A DNA stretch of 64,000 bases, from NCBI RefSeq assembly GCF_000711225.1, contig NZ_JOMG01000002.1:632501-696500 (forward strand), in the 5' to 3' direction. This stretch comes from Pelobacter seleniigenes DSM 18267. GTDB lineage: Bacteria > Desulfobacterota > Desulfuromonadia > Desulfuromonadales > Geopsychrobacteraceae. Under the pieces are notes generated by a model. The model had not been told where the DNA came from. It saw only the letters and a list, made by a program, of their open reading frames with translations, and searched no databases. Made by a program: the position numbers and the translations under genes. Positions 1-8,800 of the stretch are shown piece by piece (position 1 is the first letter of the stretch; every line of letters starts with the position of its first letter).

Positions 1-2
1 CG

Positions 3-461
3 GAAAACTCCAACATTTTCATAAGGCTGCAGAACAGCCTGGTGCCTCACCGCCGCTTTAACCTGCTGGCCGACTATTCCATTCAGTGGAGTAAAAATCA
101 GGGCGAAGACTACTCACGCAGCGAAACCGGGCGGCTCCGGGCGCTCTGGATCCCGAGTGACACCCTGAGCCTGAGTGGCGAAATCAAGCTGCGGGGCAGC
201 GGCGCGGACAAGGATATTTTTTGGGAATACGGGGTCAGTTGGCTGCCGTTAAGAGACGGCACCCTGCAATGCAACATCAGTTTCGGCGAGGAAGAAGACC
301 GGGATGGCAATCGGACCCGGACCTTATCCCCCAACCTGAGCTGGGATATCACCGATTCCGCCACCCTGATCGTGCGCTATTCCCAAGGATATGAAGAATC
401 CAACAATGCTACGGAAAATTTCCAGACGGCACAGATAAACCTGAGAATTAACTATGACTGA
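3..461 (+). CDS. outer-membrane beta-barrel protein, C-terminal part (5' end outside window)
   Basis: The frame is open from the first bases of the window, so this is the last ~152 codons of a longer gene. The visible protein alternates polar and hydrophobic residues in short strands separated by Gly/Asp/Asn-rich turns and ends in INLRINYD, as in a beta-barrel outer-membrane protein; the last residue is not the usual Phe. It lies about 55 bp upstream of two lipoproteins and a large cytochrome cluster on the same strand, so it could be the porin sleeve of an electron conduit. That role is inferred from context. No CxxCH motif is present in the visible part, and no family could be named from the fragment. 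Confidence 0.6.
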   Translation, partial: ENSNIFIRLQNSLVPHRRFNLLADYSIQWSKNQGEDYSRSETGRLRALWIPSDTLSLSGEIKLRGSGADKDIFWEYGVSWLPLRDGTLQCNISFGEEEDRDGNRTRTLSPNLSWDITDSATLIVRYSQGYEESNNATENFQTAQINLRINYD

Positions 462-515
462 GACGTTTTTGCCTGCCGAGGTAAAGCACCAGGAAAGATC
501 TCAAGGGGAACCGAT

Positions 516-1097
516 ATGAAAAGAATCGAGAAGCAGTTGCAGTGGCTGGCGCTGGCGATTTGTCTGCTGAGCAGCGGGGGGTGCGCGGTCAACAGTGCGA
601 ACACTTATAAAAACAGCCTGATGAATTTCGGCGCGGTGCAAAGCGTGGCCGTCCTGCCGTTCCAGAACCTGACCGCTGACGACGATGCAGCTGAACGGGT
701 CAGGGATACATTCATGGGGATGCTGCTGGCCACCGAAGCCATGTATGTCCTTCCGCCTGGTGAAGTCGAGCGGGGCATTGAACGCTCCGGGGTCCGCACC
801 CCTTCGACACCGGCGGCGGACAAGGTCAAATCCATTGGTGAAATCCTGAAAGTGGATGCGGTCATCACCGGCGTGTTGCGCGAATATGGCCAGGTTCGGT
901 CCGGGCAGACCCAGGCCAACCTGATTTCCCTCAGCCTGCAGATGATGGAGGTCGAAACCGGCACGATTGTCTGGTCGGCCGCCTCGACCAAAGGCGGAAT
1001 CGACATGGCTGATCGCATGCTCGGCGGGGGTGGGGAGCCCATGAACGATGTGACCAAAGAAGCGATCAATGATCTCCTTGACCAGCTTTTCCAATAA
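516..1097 (+). CDS. outer-membrane lipoprotein with CsgG/PelC-like fold
   Basis: A 193-residue protein with a lipoprotein signal: a basic start, a hydrophobic stretch and a Cys at residue 23 (SSGGC). The mature part opens with a strand reading SVAVLPFQNLT, a pattern typical of CsgG, PelC and related periplasm-facing outer-membrane lipoproteins that form rings or secretion collars. It continues with alternating helices and strands (VDAVITGVLREYG, LSLQMMEVETGTIVW) of the same fold. The start is supported by AAGGGG seven bases upstream. Its 3' end overlaps the next lipoprotein gene by 29 bp, so the two are probably translationally coupled. The CsgG-like assignment is from motif pattern; the role in export or conduit assembly is inferred from the cytochrome genes downstream. 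Confidence 0.75.
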   Translation: MKRIEKQLQWLALAICLLSSGGCAVNSANTYKNSLMNFGAVQSVAVLPFQNLTADDDAAERVRDTFMGMLLATEAMYVLPPGEVERGIERSGVRTPSTPAADKVKSIGEILKVDAVITGVLREYGQVRSGQTQANLISLSLQMMEVETGTIVWSAASTKGGIDMADRMLGGGGEPMNDVTKEAINDLLDQLFQ

Positions 1098-2505
1098 ATT
1101 GCTCTGCTTTGCACTGGCCCTGTGGGGCTGCACCTTGGCCGGCTGCAGCGGCCTGCGGGGGAACCCTTTGCAGATGCCGCAGCTGGTTGCCACCAAGGCC
1201 TCTCCGCAACCGGCACTGGCCGGGCAAATTTTATGGCAGGCCGCGGTAACCGGGGGCGCGCAGCCACTCAGCTATGAGTTTCGCCTGCTGACTGAACACC
1301 GGCTGACCGTTGTCAAACGCGGGCCAGAAAACCAGTGGGCCTGGCTGCCGCGCAATCCCGGGGATTATCAAATCAGTGTCAAGGTTGAAGACGCTCATGG
1401 CACCAGCACGGTCAGCCCCTGGCAACCCTATCTGATCAAACCGGGCATCGAGCGCGGCAGCCGAATCGCTGTTCTGCCGATTGAAAATCTCAGTGGAGCC
1501 AAGGCGCCATTACAGCAGATCAGCGTTGCCTATACGGACATGTTGAAAGAAACGGGGTTGCAGCTGATGGGAACAGAGCAACTGGAAAACTTCATGTATC
1601 GCCACCGGATGCGCTATACCGGCGGCATCGGCGCCGAGATCTCTGCAGCCTTGCGCGATGAGGACCAGGTCGCGGCCGTCATGATCACCTCCCTGGAATC
1701 CTACGAGGATAGCATTCCCCCCAAAATCGCGCTGATCTCCAGATTGGTTTTGTGTCAAGACACCCCCCGGATAGCCTGGATTGACGGCGTTGGGCTCTCC
1801 GGCGCAGATCACCCGGGACTACTCAGTCTGGGGCGGATCGACCGGATTGAAGAGTTGCAGAAGAAAGCCCTCGCCACCTTGCGTGCGTCCTTTGAAAACT
1901 ATCTCGCCGGGGGCAGGAGCAGAGGGAAAAATACTGAAGAACAGCCGCCCCGTGATTACTATCGGGCCACGGACTTCTCTCCGGACAACAGCTATCGCCT
2001 TGCGATTGTGCCGTTTCTTAACCGTTACGCCCGCAAGAATGCAGGATTTGTCGTCCCGCTCCACCTGATCAACAGCCTTGCGAATCATGAGAACCTGGAT
2101 CTTATCGAACCCGGCTTGGTCCGCGAGCAGTTGCTGAAATACCGCTTGATCATGCAGGCAGGTCCGTCGCTGGCCATTGCCGATGCCCTGGCCCATAAGA
2201 GCACCCTCAATGCCGATCTGATCCTGTCCGGCTATGTCTTTGACTATCAGGATCAGTCGGGAACGCCGAAAATCGATTTTTCAACCCGGCTCTTCTCCGG
2301 CCCGGAACGAAAAATCATCTGGTGGTCAAGAAGTTATGCAGCAGGTGACGACGATGTTTATTTTTTCGACCTCGGCCGCTATCGCTCAGCCCATGTTCTG
2401 ACGGAAGACATGACTCGAGCCATCGGCCAGCTTTTATTTCCCCGTAAATATGACCGGGAACCTGACCCGACGGAACTTAACCCAACCGGGTATAACCAGC
2501 ACTGA
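1069..2505 (+). CDS. large lipoprotein with Ig-like domain and two CsgG/PelC-like segments
   Basis: A 478-residue protein with a lipobox (LAGC, Cys26). Residues ~45-125 look like an Ig/PKD-type beta domain (PLSYEFRLLTE, NPGDYQISVKVEDAHG). Two later segments begin with the CsgG/PelC-type strand: RIAVLPIENLS near residue 135 and RLAIVPFLNRY near residue 320. Each is followed by a segment ending in a strand such as ADLILSGYVFDY. The protein therefore looks like a double-CsgG-like lipoprotein fused to an Ig-like module. The start overlaps the upstream lipoprotein gene by 29 bp and the stop is 19 bp before the chaperone gene, so it is in the same operon. No closer family is recognised. Confidence 0.7.
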   Translation: MISLTSFSNKLLCFALALWGCTLAGCSGLRGNPLQMPQLVATKASPQPALAGQILWQAAVTGGAQPLSYEFRLLTEHRLTVVKRGPENQWAWLPRNPGDYQISVKVEDAHGTSTVSPWQPYLIKPGIERGSRIAVLPIENLSGAKAPLQQISVAYTDMLKETGLQLMGTEQLENFMYRHRMRYTGGIGAEISAALRDEDQVAAVMITSLESYEDSIPPKIALISRLVLCQDTPRIAWIDGVGLSGADHPGLLSLGRIDRIEELQKKALATLRASFENYLAGGRSRGKNTEEQPPRDYYRATDFSPDNSYRLAIVPFLNRYARKNAGFVVPLHLINSLANHENLDLIEPGLVREQLLKYRLIMQAGPSLAIADALAHKSTLNADLILSGYVFDYQDQSGTPKIDFSTRLFSGPERKIIWWSRSYAAGDDDVYFFDLGRYRSAHVLTEDMTRAIGQLLFPRKYDREPDPTELNPTGYNQH

Positions 2506-2524
2506 CGCTAAAGGAATCGGAACC

Positions 2525-4558
2525 ATGAAATTTTCAAAGCGCCTCACAGTATTATCCTTGTTCCTGCTCATCACTTCGGCGGCATCGGCAATGGCCTTTG
2601 CCGGAGCGGATCAGCACAGTGGCGGAATGTCCGTGGACGAACTTGGCCGCGACCTGGCCGTCGAGCTGCAAATCCCACTGTTTGACCCCTCTTTTGCGGA
2701 AACACCTGTGGCCAGCGTGCAGCAGCAGCCCGTTTTTCTGAAAGACCTGACCCCGGCGCTGGAACAATCCCAAAAAATCCTGTTCTGGAACCGGGACACC
2801 AGCCCCGCCGAACTGAGCAGGCAGTTCAAACAAGCGTTGGACGACCGGGTTAAAAGCAGCCAGACTCAGCCGGAGCAGCTGACCCTCTATGCCGCAACCG
2901 CTATTGAAAACGGCCAACTGCTACGAGTGAGCGTACCGCTGTTCTCGCCACTGTTTGCCGAAACCCCGGTTGCGCTGGTGAATGAAGTCCCGGTGACCGT
3001 GGCGGAGTTTTCCCAGGATCTGCAGTCCGTTCACAGTGAATTCTCCACGAACGAAACGGCAAGCAATGCAGACCAAAACATCCAGCAGCTCATGGAGCGC
3101 ATGATTGCCGTCAGACTGGTCGAACAGGAAGCCCGCAATATCGGTTTTGACCAGACCAGTCAGTTCCGCTCTCAGGCCACCGAGTTTGCACAAAAAAGCC
3201 TGCTTTATTCCCTGCTCAACAAGCAGGTGGAAGACCTCACCCTTGATGAGGCGCAGGTGAACGAGCTTTATGAAAAAATTTCCCTGCAGGGGAAATTCGC
3301 CAGCTTCCGCTTCCAGCAGGAAGCTGATGTCACTGCGCTTCAGAACGCCTATAAAGCAGGGGGTGATTTCGACACCCTGATCGCAGCAGCTGTGGCCAAA
3401 GGTCAGGCCGTCCCTGAACAGCAACAGGATTATATTCCGTTCAAAAATCTGCTCACCAATATCGCCGCGGAAGCGAGCAACATGGAGATCGGTGCGGTCA
3501 GCCAGATTTTCAGAAAAGCGGATGGCTTCCTGATCTTCAAACTGCTCGACAAAAAATTTATCGAAGACCCCAAAGCTCTTGAGTTCGCCAGAAACAATGT
3601 CTGGAAAAAGCAGACAGCGACCGCCGGTTCCGCATATATCGACAGCATCATCGCTGCCCATACCGAGTATGACACCGCGGCCATGGACAGCCTCGACTTC
3701 AGCAAAATCAAGACAGCCAATCCGGATATCAGCCTGGGGGATGCGTTGCAACCGCTCCTGACCGATCAACGCACTCTGGTCACGATCGACGAAGGAACGC
3801 CGGCCACCCTGACCGTCGCCGAGTTGGCTGAAAAGATCAAGGAGACCTATTTTCACGGCGTCGACACCGCCCTTGACGCCAAGGAAGCCAATCTCAAGAA
3901 AGAGGAGCTGCTTGAGGACATCCTGTTTCGTATCGTCGGAACGGCCGAAGCAGAGAAACTGGGGCTGCATGAAACCGCCGAGTACCGGCGCAAGATTGCC
4001 GAGTTCGAGCGCAAGACCCTGTTCGATATCTTCATGCAGAAAGTCATCACCCCTGAGGTTCGCCTGACCGAAGATGAGATCAAAGGCTACTATGACAGCC
4101 ATCTGCAGGATTACATGACCCCGGCCATGTTCAGGATCAAGAGTCTGCCTTTTTATTCCGAGCAGGACGCGCAAAGCGCCGCCGAAAAATTGCGCAGCGG
4201 CAGCGATTTCAAATGGGTGTCCGCCAATGCCGATGGCCTGGTCGCCGTACAGAACAAAGATCTGCTGCAATTTGACCGCAATATCCTCAGCCTGTCGTCA
4301 CTCCCGCAAAATCTGCAGCAACAGGCCGCGGCAACCAAACGCGGCGATACCCTGTTGTACGCCGATCCGAATAACTTTTTTTACGTCCTGTATTTTGAAG
4401 ACGTCTTCGCTGCCGAACCGCGTCCTTACCAGCAGGTGCGCAAGGAGCTTTTGAATATCGTTTATCAGAATAAAGTGAAAAAGACCCTTGACGAATGGGT
4501 TGCCAAGTTGAAAGACGCTTATGAAACCAGGATATTTCTTGCCGCGAAAAGCCACTGA
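2525..4558 (+). CDS. periplasmic SurA/PpiC-type peptidyl-prolyl isomerase/chaperone
   Basis: A 677-residue exported protein with a signal peptide at ~1-26 (ending SAMAFAG). It has SurA_N-like helical segments (e.g. QQLMERMIAVRLVEQEARNIGF) followed by parvulin-like strands and a second helical block (LLEDILFRIVGTAEAEKLGL). The N-terminus carries an imperfect duplication: a PLFxPxFAETPVAxV motif at about residues 51-64 and again at 138-152. The chosen start (ATG at 2525) has AAGGA nine bases upstream; an upstream in-frame codon would overlap the previous gene and lacks a signal peptide. Genes of this family fold or escort outer-membrane and heme proteins. Placement immediately before the 26-heme cytochrome suggests a dedicated chaperone, which is an inference. 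Confidence 0.8.
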   Translation: MKFSKRLTVLSLFLLITSAASAMAFAGADQHSGGMSVDELGRDLAVELQIPLFDPSFAETPVASVQQQPVFLKDLTPALEQSQKILFWNRDTSPAELSRQFKQALDDRVKSSQTQPEQLTLYAATAIENGQLLRVSVPLFSPLFAETPVALVNEVPVTVAEFSQDLQSVHSEFSTNETASNADQNIQQLMERMIAVRLVEQEARNIGFDQTSQFRSQATEFAQKSLLYSLLNKQVEDLTLDEAQVNELYEKISLQGKFASFRFQQEADVTALQNAYKAGGDFDTLIAAAVAKGQAVPEQQQDYIPFKNLLTNIAAEASNMEIGAVSQIFRKADGFLIFKLLDKKFIEDPKALEFARNNVWKKQTATAGSAYIDSIIAAHTEYDTAAMDSLDFSKIKTANPDISLGDALQPLLTDQRTLVTIDEGTPATLTVAELAEKIKETYFHGVDTALDAKEANLKKEELLEDILFRIVGTAEAEKLGLHETAEYRRKIAEFERKTLFDIFMQKVITPEVRLTEDEIKGYYDSHLQDYMTPAMFRIKSLPFYSEQDAQSAAEKLRSGSDFKWVSANADGLVAVQNKDLLQFDRNILSLSSLPQNLQQQAAATKRGDTLLYADPNNFFYVLYFEDVFAAEPRPYQQVRKELLNIVYQNKVKKTLDEWVAKLKDAYETRIFLAAKSH

Positions 4559-4613
4559 TCTGCAACTGCGAAGAGAACCGATTTTGCGAACCTGATCACT
4601 GTGAGGAATGTTT

Positions 4614-6596
4614 ATGTTTTATGGGTCTGGAAATAAAACAATGCGACCGGTCATCCTGTTGTTAGCGGGGATTGTCCTGCTAAGCCTGTTTGCCCCGGCA
4701 AGCGGCGAAGCGGCAAAACGCTCCTTCGGCAAAAAAGGCTGTATTGATTGTCACGGAGATTTTGCCAAACAATACCTGGCAAAGAAAAACGTTCATCCGG
4801 TGGTCAAAGAGCAGAAATGTGAAGAGTGCCACCTTCCTCATGGGATTGTTCCTAAACTGCTGCTGAAGGAATCGGGCAATAAAATCTGCCTGCTTTGTCA
4901 TAGTAAAGAGTCGATCGGCCTGGATCAGCCGGTTATCCATTCGGCGCTGAAAAATGGCAAATGCGAAACCTGCCACGACCCGCACGCTTCGGATAATCCC
5001 TTCCTGCTCAGCAGCGCCGGCAACGATATCTGCTTCAGTTGTCATCAGCAGGAACCGTTCAGCAAAAAAGTGGTCCATGGCATCATCAAGGAAGAGGGCT
5101 GCCTGGCCTGCCACAAAGCCCATGCTTCGGCTGAAGAAAATCTCCTGGTTGAAAAACCGCTTGAGCTGTGCCTCTCCTGTCACAGCAGCACGGAGAAAAG
5201 CTTTGCCAAAGCTCATGGCGGATACCCGGTCGAACAAAAAAGCTGTACCACCTGCCATGACCCGCATTCGTCCGACCAGGCCAATCTGCTTAAAAGCAGT
5301 GTCCACACACCGGTTGCAGAAATCGGTTGCGACGGCTGCCATGAATCGGCGACAGCCAAAGAGCCCTTTGCCCTGCTGGCCCAAGGCGCTGAACTGTGCC
5401 TGAACTGCCACGACAACGACAATCTGACCGGCGGGAAAAAGGTCGAACACGCGCCGTTCATGGCCGGAGACTGCCTGTCCTGTCATAACCCGCATACCTC
5501 CCCTTACCCGCAACTGCTGGTGGCGCAGGGCAACAAGCTGTGCTTTGAATGCCATGCCGAAAAGAACACCAAGCTGCAGTTTCCCCACGCCCCGGTCGAT
5601 TCCGAGCGCGGCTGTCTCTCTTGTCATCAGCCGCACGCCGCGGAATATGCCGGGCTGGTTTCGGCCCCGCCGGAAGGGGAGCTGTGCCTGACCTGCCATA
5701 CGGAGACCAAAAAGAATCTGGCAAAAATGCCTCAGCAGCACCAGCCGGTCGCGGACAACATGTGCACCAGCTGCCATAACCCGCATGGCTCCAACGGGGA
5801 ACATATCCTGTCTCGGCGTGCCGATCAGATCTGCTACGAATGTCATGTCGAAGCACAGGAAAACTTTACCCAGGCGGTGATTCATCAACCGGTGAAAAAT
5901 GGCAGCTGCCTGAGCTGTCACAACGGTCATGGCGGCGACAATCAGGCCTTTGTCAAAGTCCGAGGTGCCGACCTGTGCGCCGAATGTCACGACACCCTGC
6001 TGCAGCCGGGCGAAAAGGAAAACGAACACACGCCGTTTGCCGACCGGGAGTGCCAGACCTGCCACAACCCGCATGCCAGTCCGTTTGCCGGCATGTTGAC
6101 AGATAGTCAGACCACACTCTGCGGAACCTGTCACAGCGATCTGACCGATGCCCTCGCAAAAGCAGTCAGTCAGCACCAGCCGGTTGGACAGGGGCAGTGC
6201 AGCAGCTGTCACAACCCGCACAAATCGGCGCTGCCGAATCTGCTACTGGCCAGTGATAAAGACCTCTGCCTGGCCTGCCATAAAGAGATCAAAACCAAGA
6301 TGGAAGATGGACGCACCCATGCGCCGGCCGGACAGGATTGCATGACCTGCCACCGACCTCATTTTGCAGAGCTGACGCCGCTTTTGACCAAACCGCAAAA
6401 GGATCTCTGCGCCGAGTGTCATGAACTCACCGACCAGACTTTCCTCAGTAGCCATGCCGGGATTGCCGCTGAGGCCATCAACTGCGTGAATTGCCATAAT
6501 CCACATGCGTCCAAAGATCCGAAATACTTCAAGGATGTGATGCATGCGCCGTTTGCGGCCAGATCCTGTGAGCCATGTCACGTGGCCGGACAGTAA
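4614..6596 (+). CDS. 26-heme c-type cytochrome with tandem paired CxxCH repeats
   Basis: About 660 residues with an N-terminal signal (MRPVILLLAGIVLLSLF, cleaved near SGEAA), then 26 CxxCH heme-binding motifs from residue ~43 to the C-terminus. The motifs fall into 13 near-identical pairs of ~47 residues. In each repeat one motif is followed by N/D-P-H-A/T/G-S and the partner by a short linker ending in H-x-P-V/F, which likely supplies distal His ligands. This is the doubled-CxxCH architecture of extracellular and periplasmic multiheme cytochromes. The start at 4614 has AGGA six bases upstream; ATG at 4608 sits too close to that site, and ATG at 4641 begins right at the signal core. It is followed six bases later by a 16-heme paralogue. 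No cell-wall or lipid anchor is visible, so it is probably secreted or periplasmic. Confidence 0.93.
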   Translation: MFYGSGNKTMRPVILLLAGIVLLSLFAPASGEAAKRSFGKKGCIDCHGDFAKQYLAKKNVHPVVKEQKCEECHLPHGIVPKLLLKESGNKICLLCHSKESIGLDQPVIHSALKNGKCETCHDPHASDNPFLLSSAGNDICFSCHQQEPFSKKVVHGIIKEEGCLACHKAHASAEENLLVEKPLELCLSCHSSTEKSFAKAHGGYPVEQKSCTTCHDPHSSDQANLLKSSVHTPVAEIGCDGCHESATAKEPFALLAQGAELCLNCHDNDNLTGGKKVEHAPFMAGDCLSCHNPHTSPYPQLLVAQGNKLCFECHAEKNTKLQFPHAPVDSERGCLSCHQPHAAEYAGLVSAPPEGELCLTCHTETKKNLAKMPQQHQPVADNMCTSCHNPHGSNGEHILSRRADQICYECHVEAQENFTQAVIHQPVKNGSCLSCHNGHGGDNQAFVKVRGADLCAECHDTLLQPGEKENEHTPFADRECQTCHNPHASPFAGMLTDSQTTLCGTCHSDLTDALAKAVSQHQPVGQGQCSSCHNPHKSALPNLLLASDKDLCLACHKEIKTKMEDGRTHAPAGQDCMTCHRPHFAELTPLLTKPQKDLCAECHELTDQTFLSSHAGIAAEAINCVNCHNPHASKDPKYFKDVMHAPFAARSCEPCHVAGQ

Positions 6597-6602
6597 GGGG
6601 GT

Positions 6603-7883
6603 ATGATAAAGATGAAATCATTGCTGCTGATATTTTCCTGTGTTGCCATCCTCCTGACCTTGCCCGGTGGCGCCCTGGCCGAAGCGAAGAACCCCTTCAA
6701 CCTGGCTCCCGGAGCCAGGGGAAAGCTCTGTCTGAGTTGCCATGAGGGGTTCAAGAAGACGATGAACAAAAAGTTCATCCATACCCCCCTGGCGGAGGGT
6801 GATTGCACCGGCTGCCATAATCCCCACGCCGCCGACCATGGCAAGCTGCTGGCTGAAGATGCTACGCAGATCTGCTTCAGCTGTCATGACGGGCTGGTCC
6901 CGGTCAATGCCCGCAGTTCTCATCAGATCGTCAGTGAAGGCAAATGCGTGTCCTGCCATGACCCGCATGCCTCCGACAATAAAATGAATCTACTCCAGTC
7001 GGAAAACCAGCTCTGCTTCAGCTGCCACAAGGAGCTCGCTCAGAAAATCGCCCAAAACAAGGTGCCGCACTCTCCGGTCAGCGATGATTGTCTGACCTGT
7101 CACAGCCCCCATGCTTCGGCCGACAACCCCAGCCTGCTGCAGGCCAAAGCCCCGGAACTCTGCCTGCAGTGCCACGATGCAAGCAAAAAGACCTTCAAAA
7201 TCCAGCATGTCAATTATCCGGTGGAACAGGCCGATTGTACCTCCTGTCATAACCCGCACGGTTCCAATACCCAGGCCATGCTGTATGACAATGTTCATGA
7301 ACCGCTCAGTCAGCGCATGTGCAAGCAGTGTCATGAGGAACCGACCTCGGCAACGCCGTTTGCAACGCTCAAGAACAGCTTCGAACTCTGCCAGGGCTGC
7401 CATTACGACATGATGAACGATACCTTCAACAAGGATCGGATTCATTGGCCGGTGGTCGACCAGGTCGGTTGCCTGAACTGCCACACGCCCCATGCCTCGA
7501 GCGAAGCGAAACTGATGAAAGCTCCATTGAAACAGGTTTGCAACACCTGCCACAGCGATACCGTGGCCCGGCAGGAGCGCTCCCTGACCAAGCACCAGCC
7601 CATCGAGGATGGCGAATGCAGTACCTGTCATGCTCCGCACAGTTCAAACAATCCTTTTATTCTGAACGAAGGATCGGTGATCAACATCTGCGGACAGTGC
7701 CATGACTGGCAGACCCACTCGACGCACCCGATCGGTGCCGAAGTGACCGATCCGCGCAATCCGAACCTGACCCTGGACTGCCTGAGCTGTCACCGTACCC
7801 ACGGTACGGAATACCAGCACTTCATCTACAACGAGACGGTGAACGATCTGTGTGTGCAGTGCCATACCAAGTACCGGAGGTAA
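6603..7883 (+). CDS. 16-heme c-type cytochrome, paralogue of the 26-heme protein
   Basis: A 426-residue protein with a signal peptide (cleavage near GALAEA) and 16 CxxCH motifs in eight ~48-residue pairs. The CxxCH-NPH and HxPV signatures match the upstream 26-heme protein, so the two probably arose by duplication followed by gain or loss of repeat units. It ends LCVQCHTKYRR, and the neighbouring 5-heme protein ends with a similar LCVACHTKYKN, hinting at shared ancestry of the last repeat. A G-rich ribosome-binding stretch lies between the stop of the previous gene and this start; the ATG at 6612 is an alternative. It presumably carries electrons in the same conduit as its neighbours. Redox partners cannot be read from the sequence. 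Confidence 0.92.
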   Translation: MIKMKSLLLIFSCVAILLTLPGGALAEAKNPFNLAPGARGKLCLSCHEGFKKTMNKKFIHTPLAEGDCTGCHNPHAADHGKLLAEDATQICFSCHDGLVPVNARSSHQIVSEGKCVSCHDPHASDNKMNLLQSENQLCFSCHKELAQKIAQNKVPHSPVSDDCLTCHSPHASADNPSLLQAKAPELCLQCHDASKKTFKIQHVNYPVEQADCTSCHNPHGSNTQAMLYDNVHEPLSQRMCKQCHEEPTSATPFATLKNSFELCQGCHYDMMNDTFNKDRIHWPVVDQVGCLNCHTPHASSEAKLMKAPLKQVCNTCHSDTVARQERSLTKHQPIEDGECSTCHAPHSSNNPFILNEGSVINICGQCHDWQTHSTHPIGAEVTDPRNPNLTLDCLSCHRTHGTEYQHFIYNETVNDLCVQCHTKYRR

Positions 7884-7888
7884 GAGCG

Positions 7889-8788
7889 ATGAAAAGAATC
7901 CTGATCCTGATCCTGGTCCTGAGTGTCCTGACGCCAGCCTTACAGGCCGGCGCGGCTGGCCAGATCAAATTGAAATATGTCGGCAGCATTTACACCGATG
8001 CCGCCGGAGCAGCCCTGAACCATCCGGCCGGCGTCACCGTCACCAAGGACCTGCTGCTGGTCGCCGACAGCGGGGGGAAACGCGTGCTCAGCTATCGCTA
8101 TCAGCAAGGAGAGGTCAAACCGGACCAGGTCTATCCCCTGCCCGAGATGTTTCCCCTGATGGTCGAACCGGCGGGCAATGGTCAATTGTACGTGCTTGAT
8201 GGTCGGGCCAAGGCAATTTTCGTGCTCGACGCCAATGGCAAGGTCAAGGGCAAGTATCCGGCCAAGGGGCTGCCGGACACCAGCCGCATCATCCCGCGCA
8301 GCATCAGGTCCGGGAGTGACGGGACCCTGCTGGTGCTCGATATCTTTTCCGCTCGGGTGCTGATCTTCGCCGGGGACGGACAGTTCCTGCGCCAGTTGCC
8401 TTTTCCGGCCCTGGCCGGCGCGATTGCCGACCTGTGCATGGACCGCCAGGGGAACATTTACCTGCTCGACAGTGTCCAGGCTGCGCTCTGGGTCGCCCGC
8501 AGCGGTACCGACCAGTTTGCCCCCCTGACCGTGGGGATGAAAGAGAATATGAACTTTCCCACCAGCCTGGCGACGGACAATCTGGGCAACCTGCTGCTGG
8601 TCGACAAACATGGCAGCGGGCTGGCTATTGTCGGGACCGACGGAGCTTTCGCCGGCCGCCGGCTGAGCATGGGCTGGAGTGACAGCAACCTCTATTACCC
8701 GAGCCAGATCAGTATCAGTGACTCCGGGGATCTGTTCATCGCCGATACGGCCAACAACCGTATCCAGCATTTCAATATCTCCGAATAA
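7889..8788 (+). CDS. exported NHL-repeat six-bladed beta-propeller protein
   Basis: A 299-residue protein with a clear signal peptide (KRILILILVLSVLTPALQAGAAG) and repeated NHL-type blades, for example HPAGVTVTKDLLLVADSGGKRV near the start and GDLFIADTANNRIQHFN at the end. About six blades fit the length. The start is set by GGAGG eight bases upstream of ATG 7889; a longer frame from 7850 would run through the previous cytochrome's end. NHL propellers are protein- or ligand-binding scaffolds and recur beside multiheme cytochrome genes in Desulfuromonadales. Here it sits between the 16-heme and 5-heme cytochromes with gaps of 5 and 12 bp, so it is in the same transcript and may scaffold the complex. 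That role is inferred. Confidence 0.85.
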   Translation: MKRILILILVLSVLTPALQAGAAGQIKLKYVGSIYTDAAGAALNHPAGVTVTKDLLLVADSGGKRVLSYRYQQGEVKPDQVYPLPEMFPLMVEPAGNGQLYVLDGRAKAIFVLDANGKVKGKYPAKGLPDTSRIIPRSIRSGSDGTLLVLDIFSARVLIFAGDGQFLRQLPFPALAGAIADLCMDRQGNIYLLDSVQAALWVARSGTDQFAPLTVGMKENMNFPTSLATDNLGNLLLVDKHGSGLAIVGTDGAFAGRRLSMGWSDSNLYYPSQISISDSGDLFIADTANNRIQHFNISE

Positions 8789-8800
8789 GGACCTGGTGAC

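Noticed and set aside
2921-4270. 449-codon open frame antisense to the PpiC-type gene
   Set aside because: No family features; overlaps a gene with signal peptide and ribosome site on the opposite strand.
4680-6221. 513-codon open frame antisense to the 26-heme cytochrome
   Set aside because: It mirrors the repeated heme codons and has no recognisable motif or ribosome site; the plus-strand gene is unmistakable.
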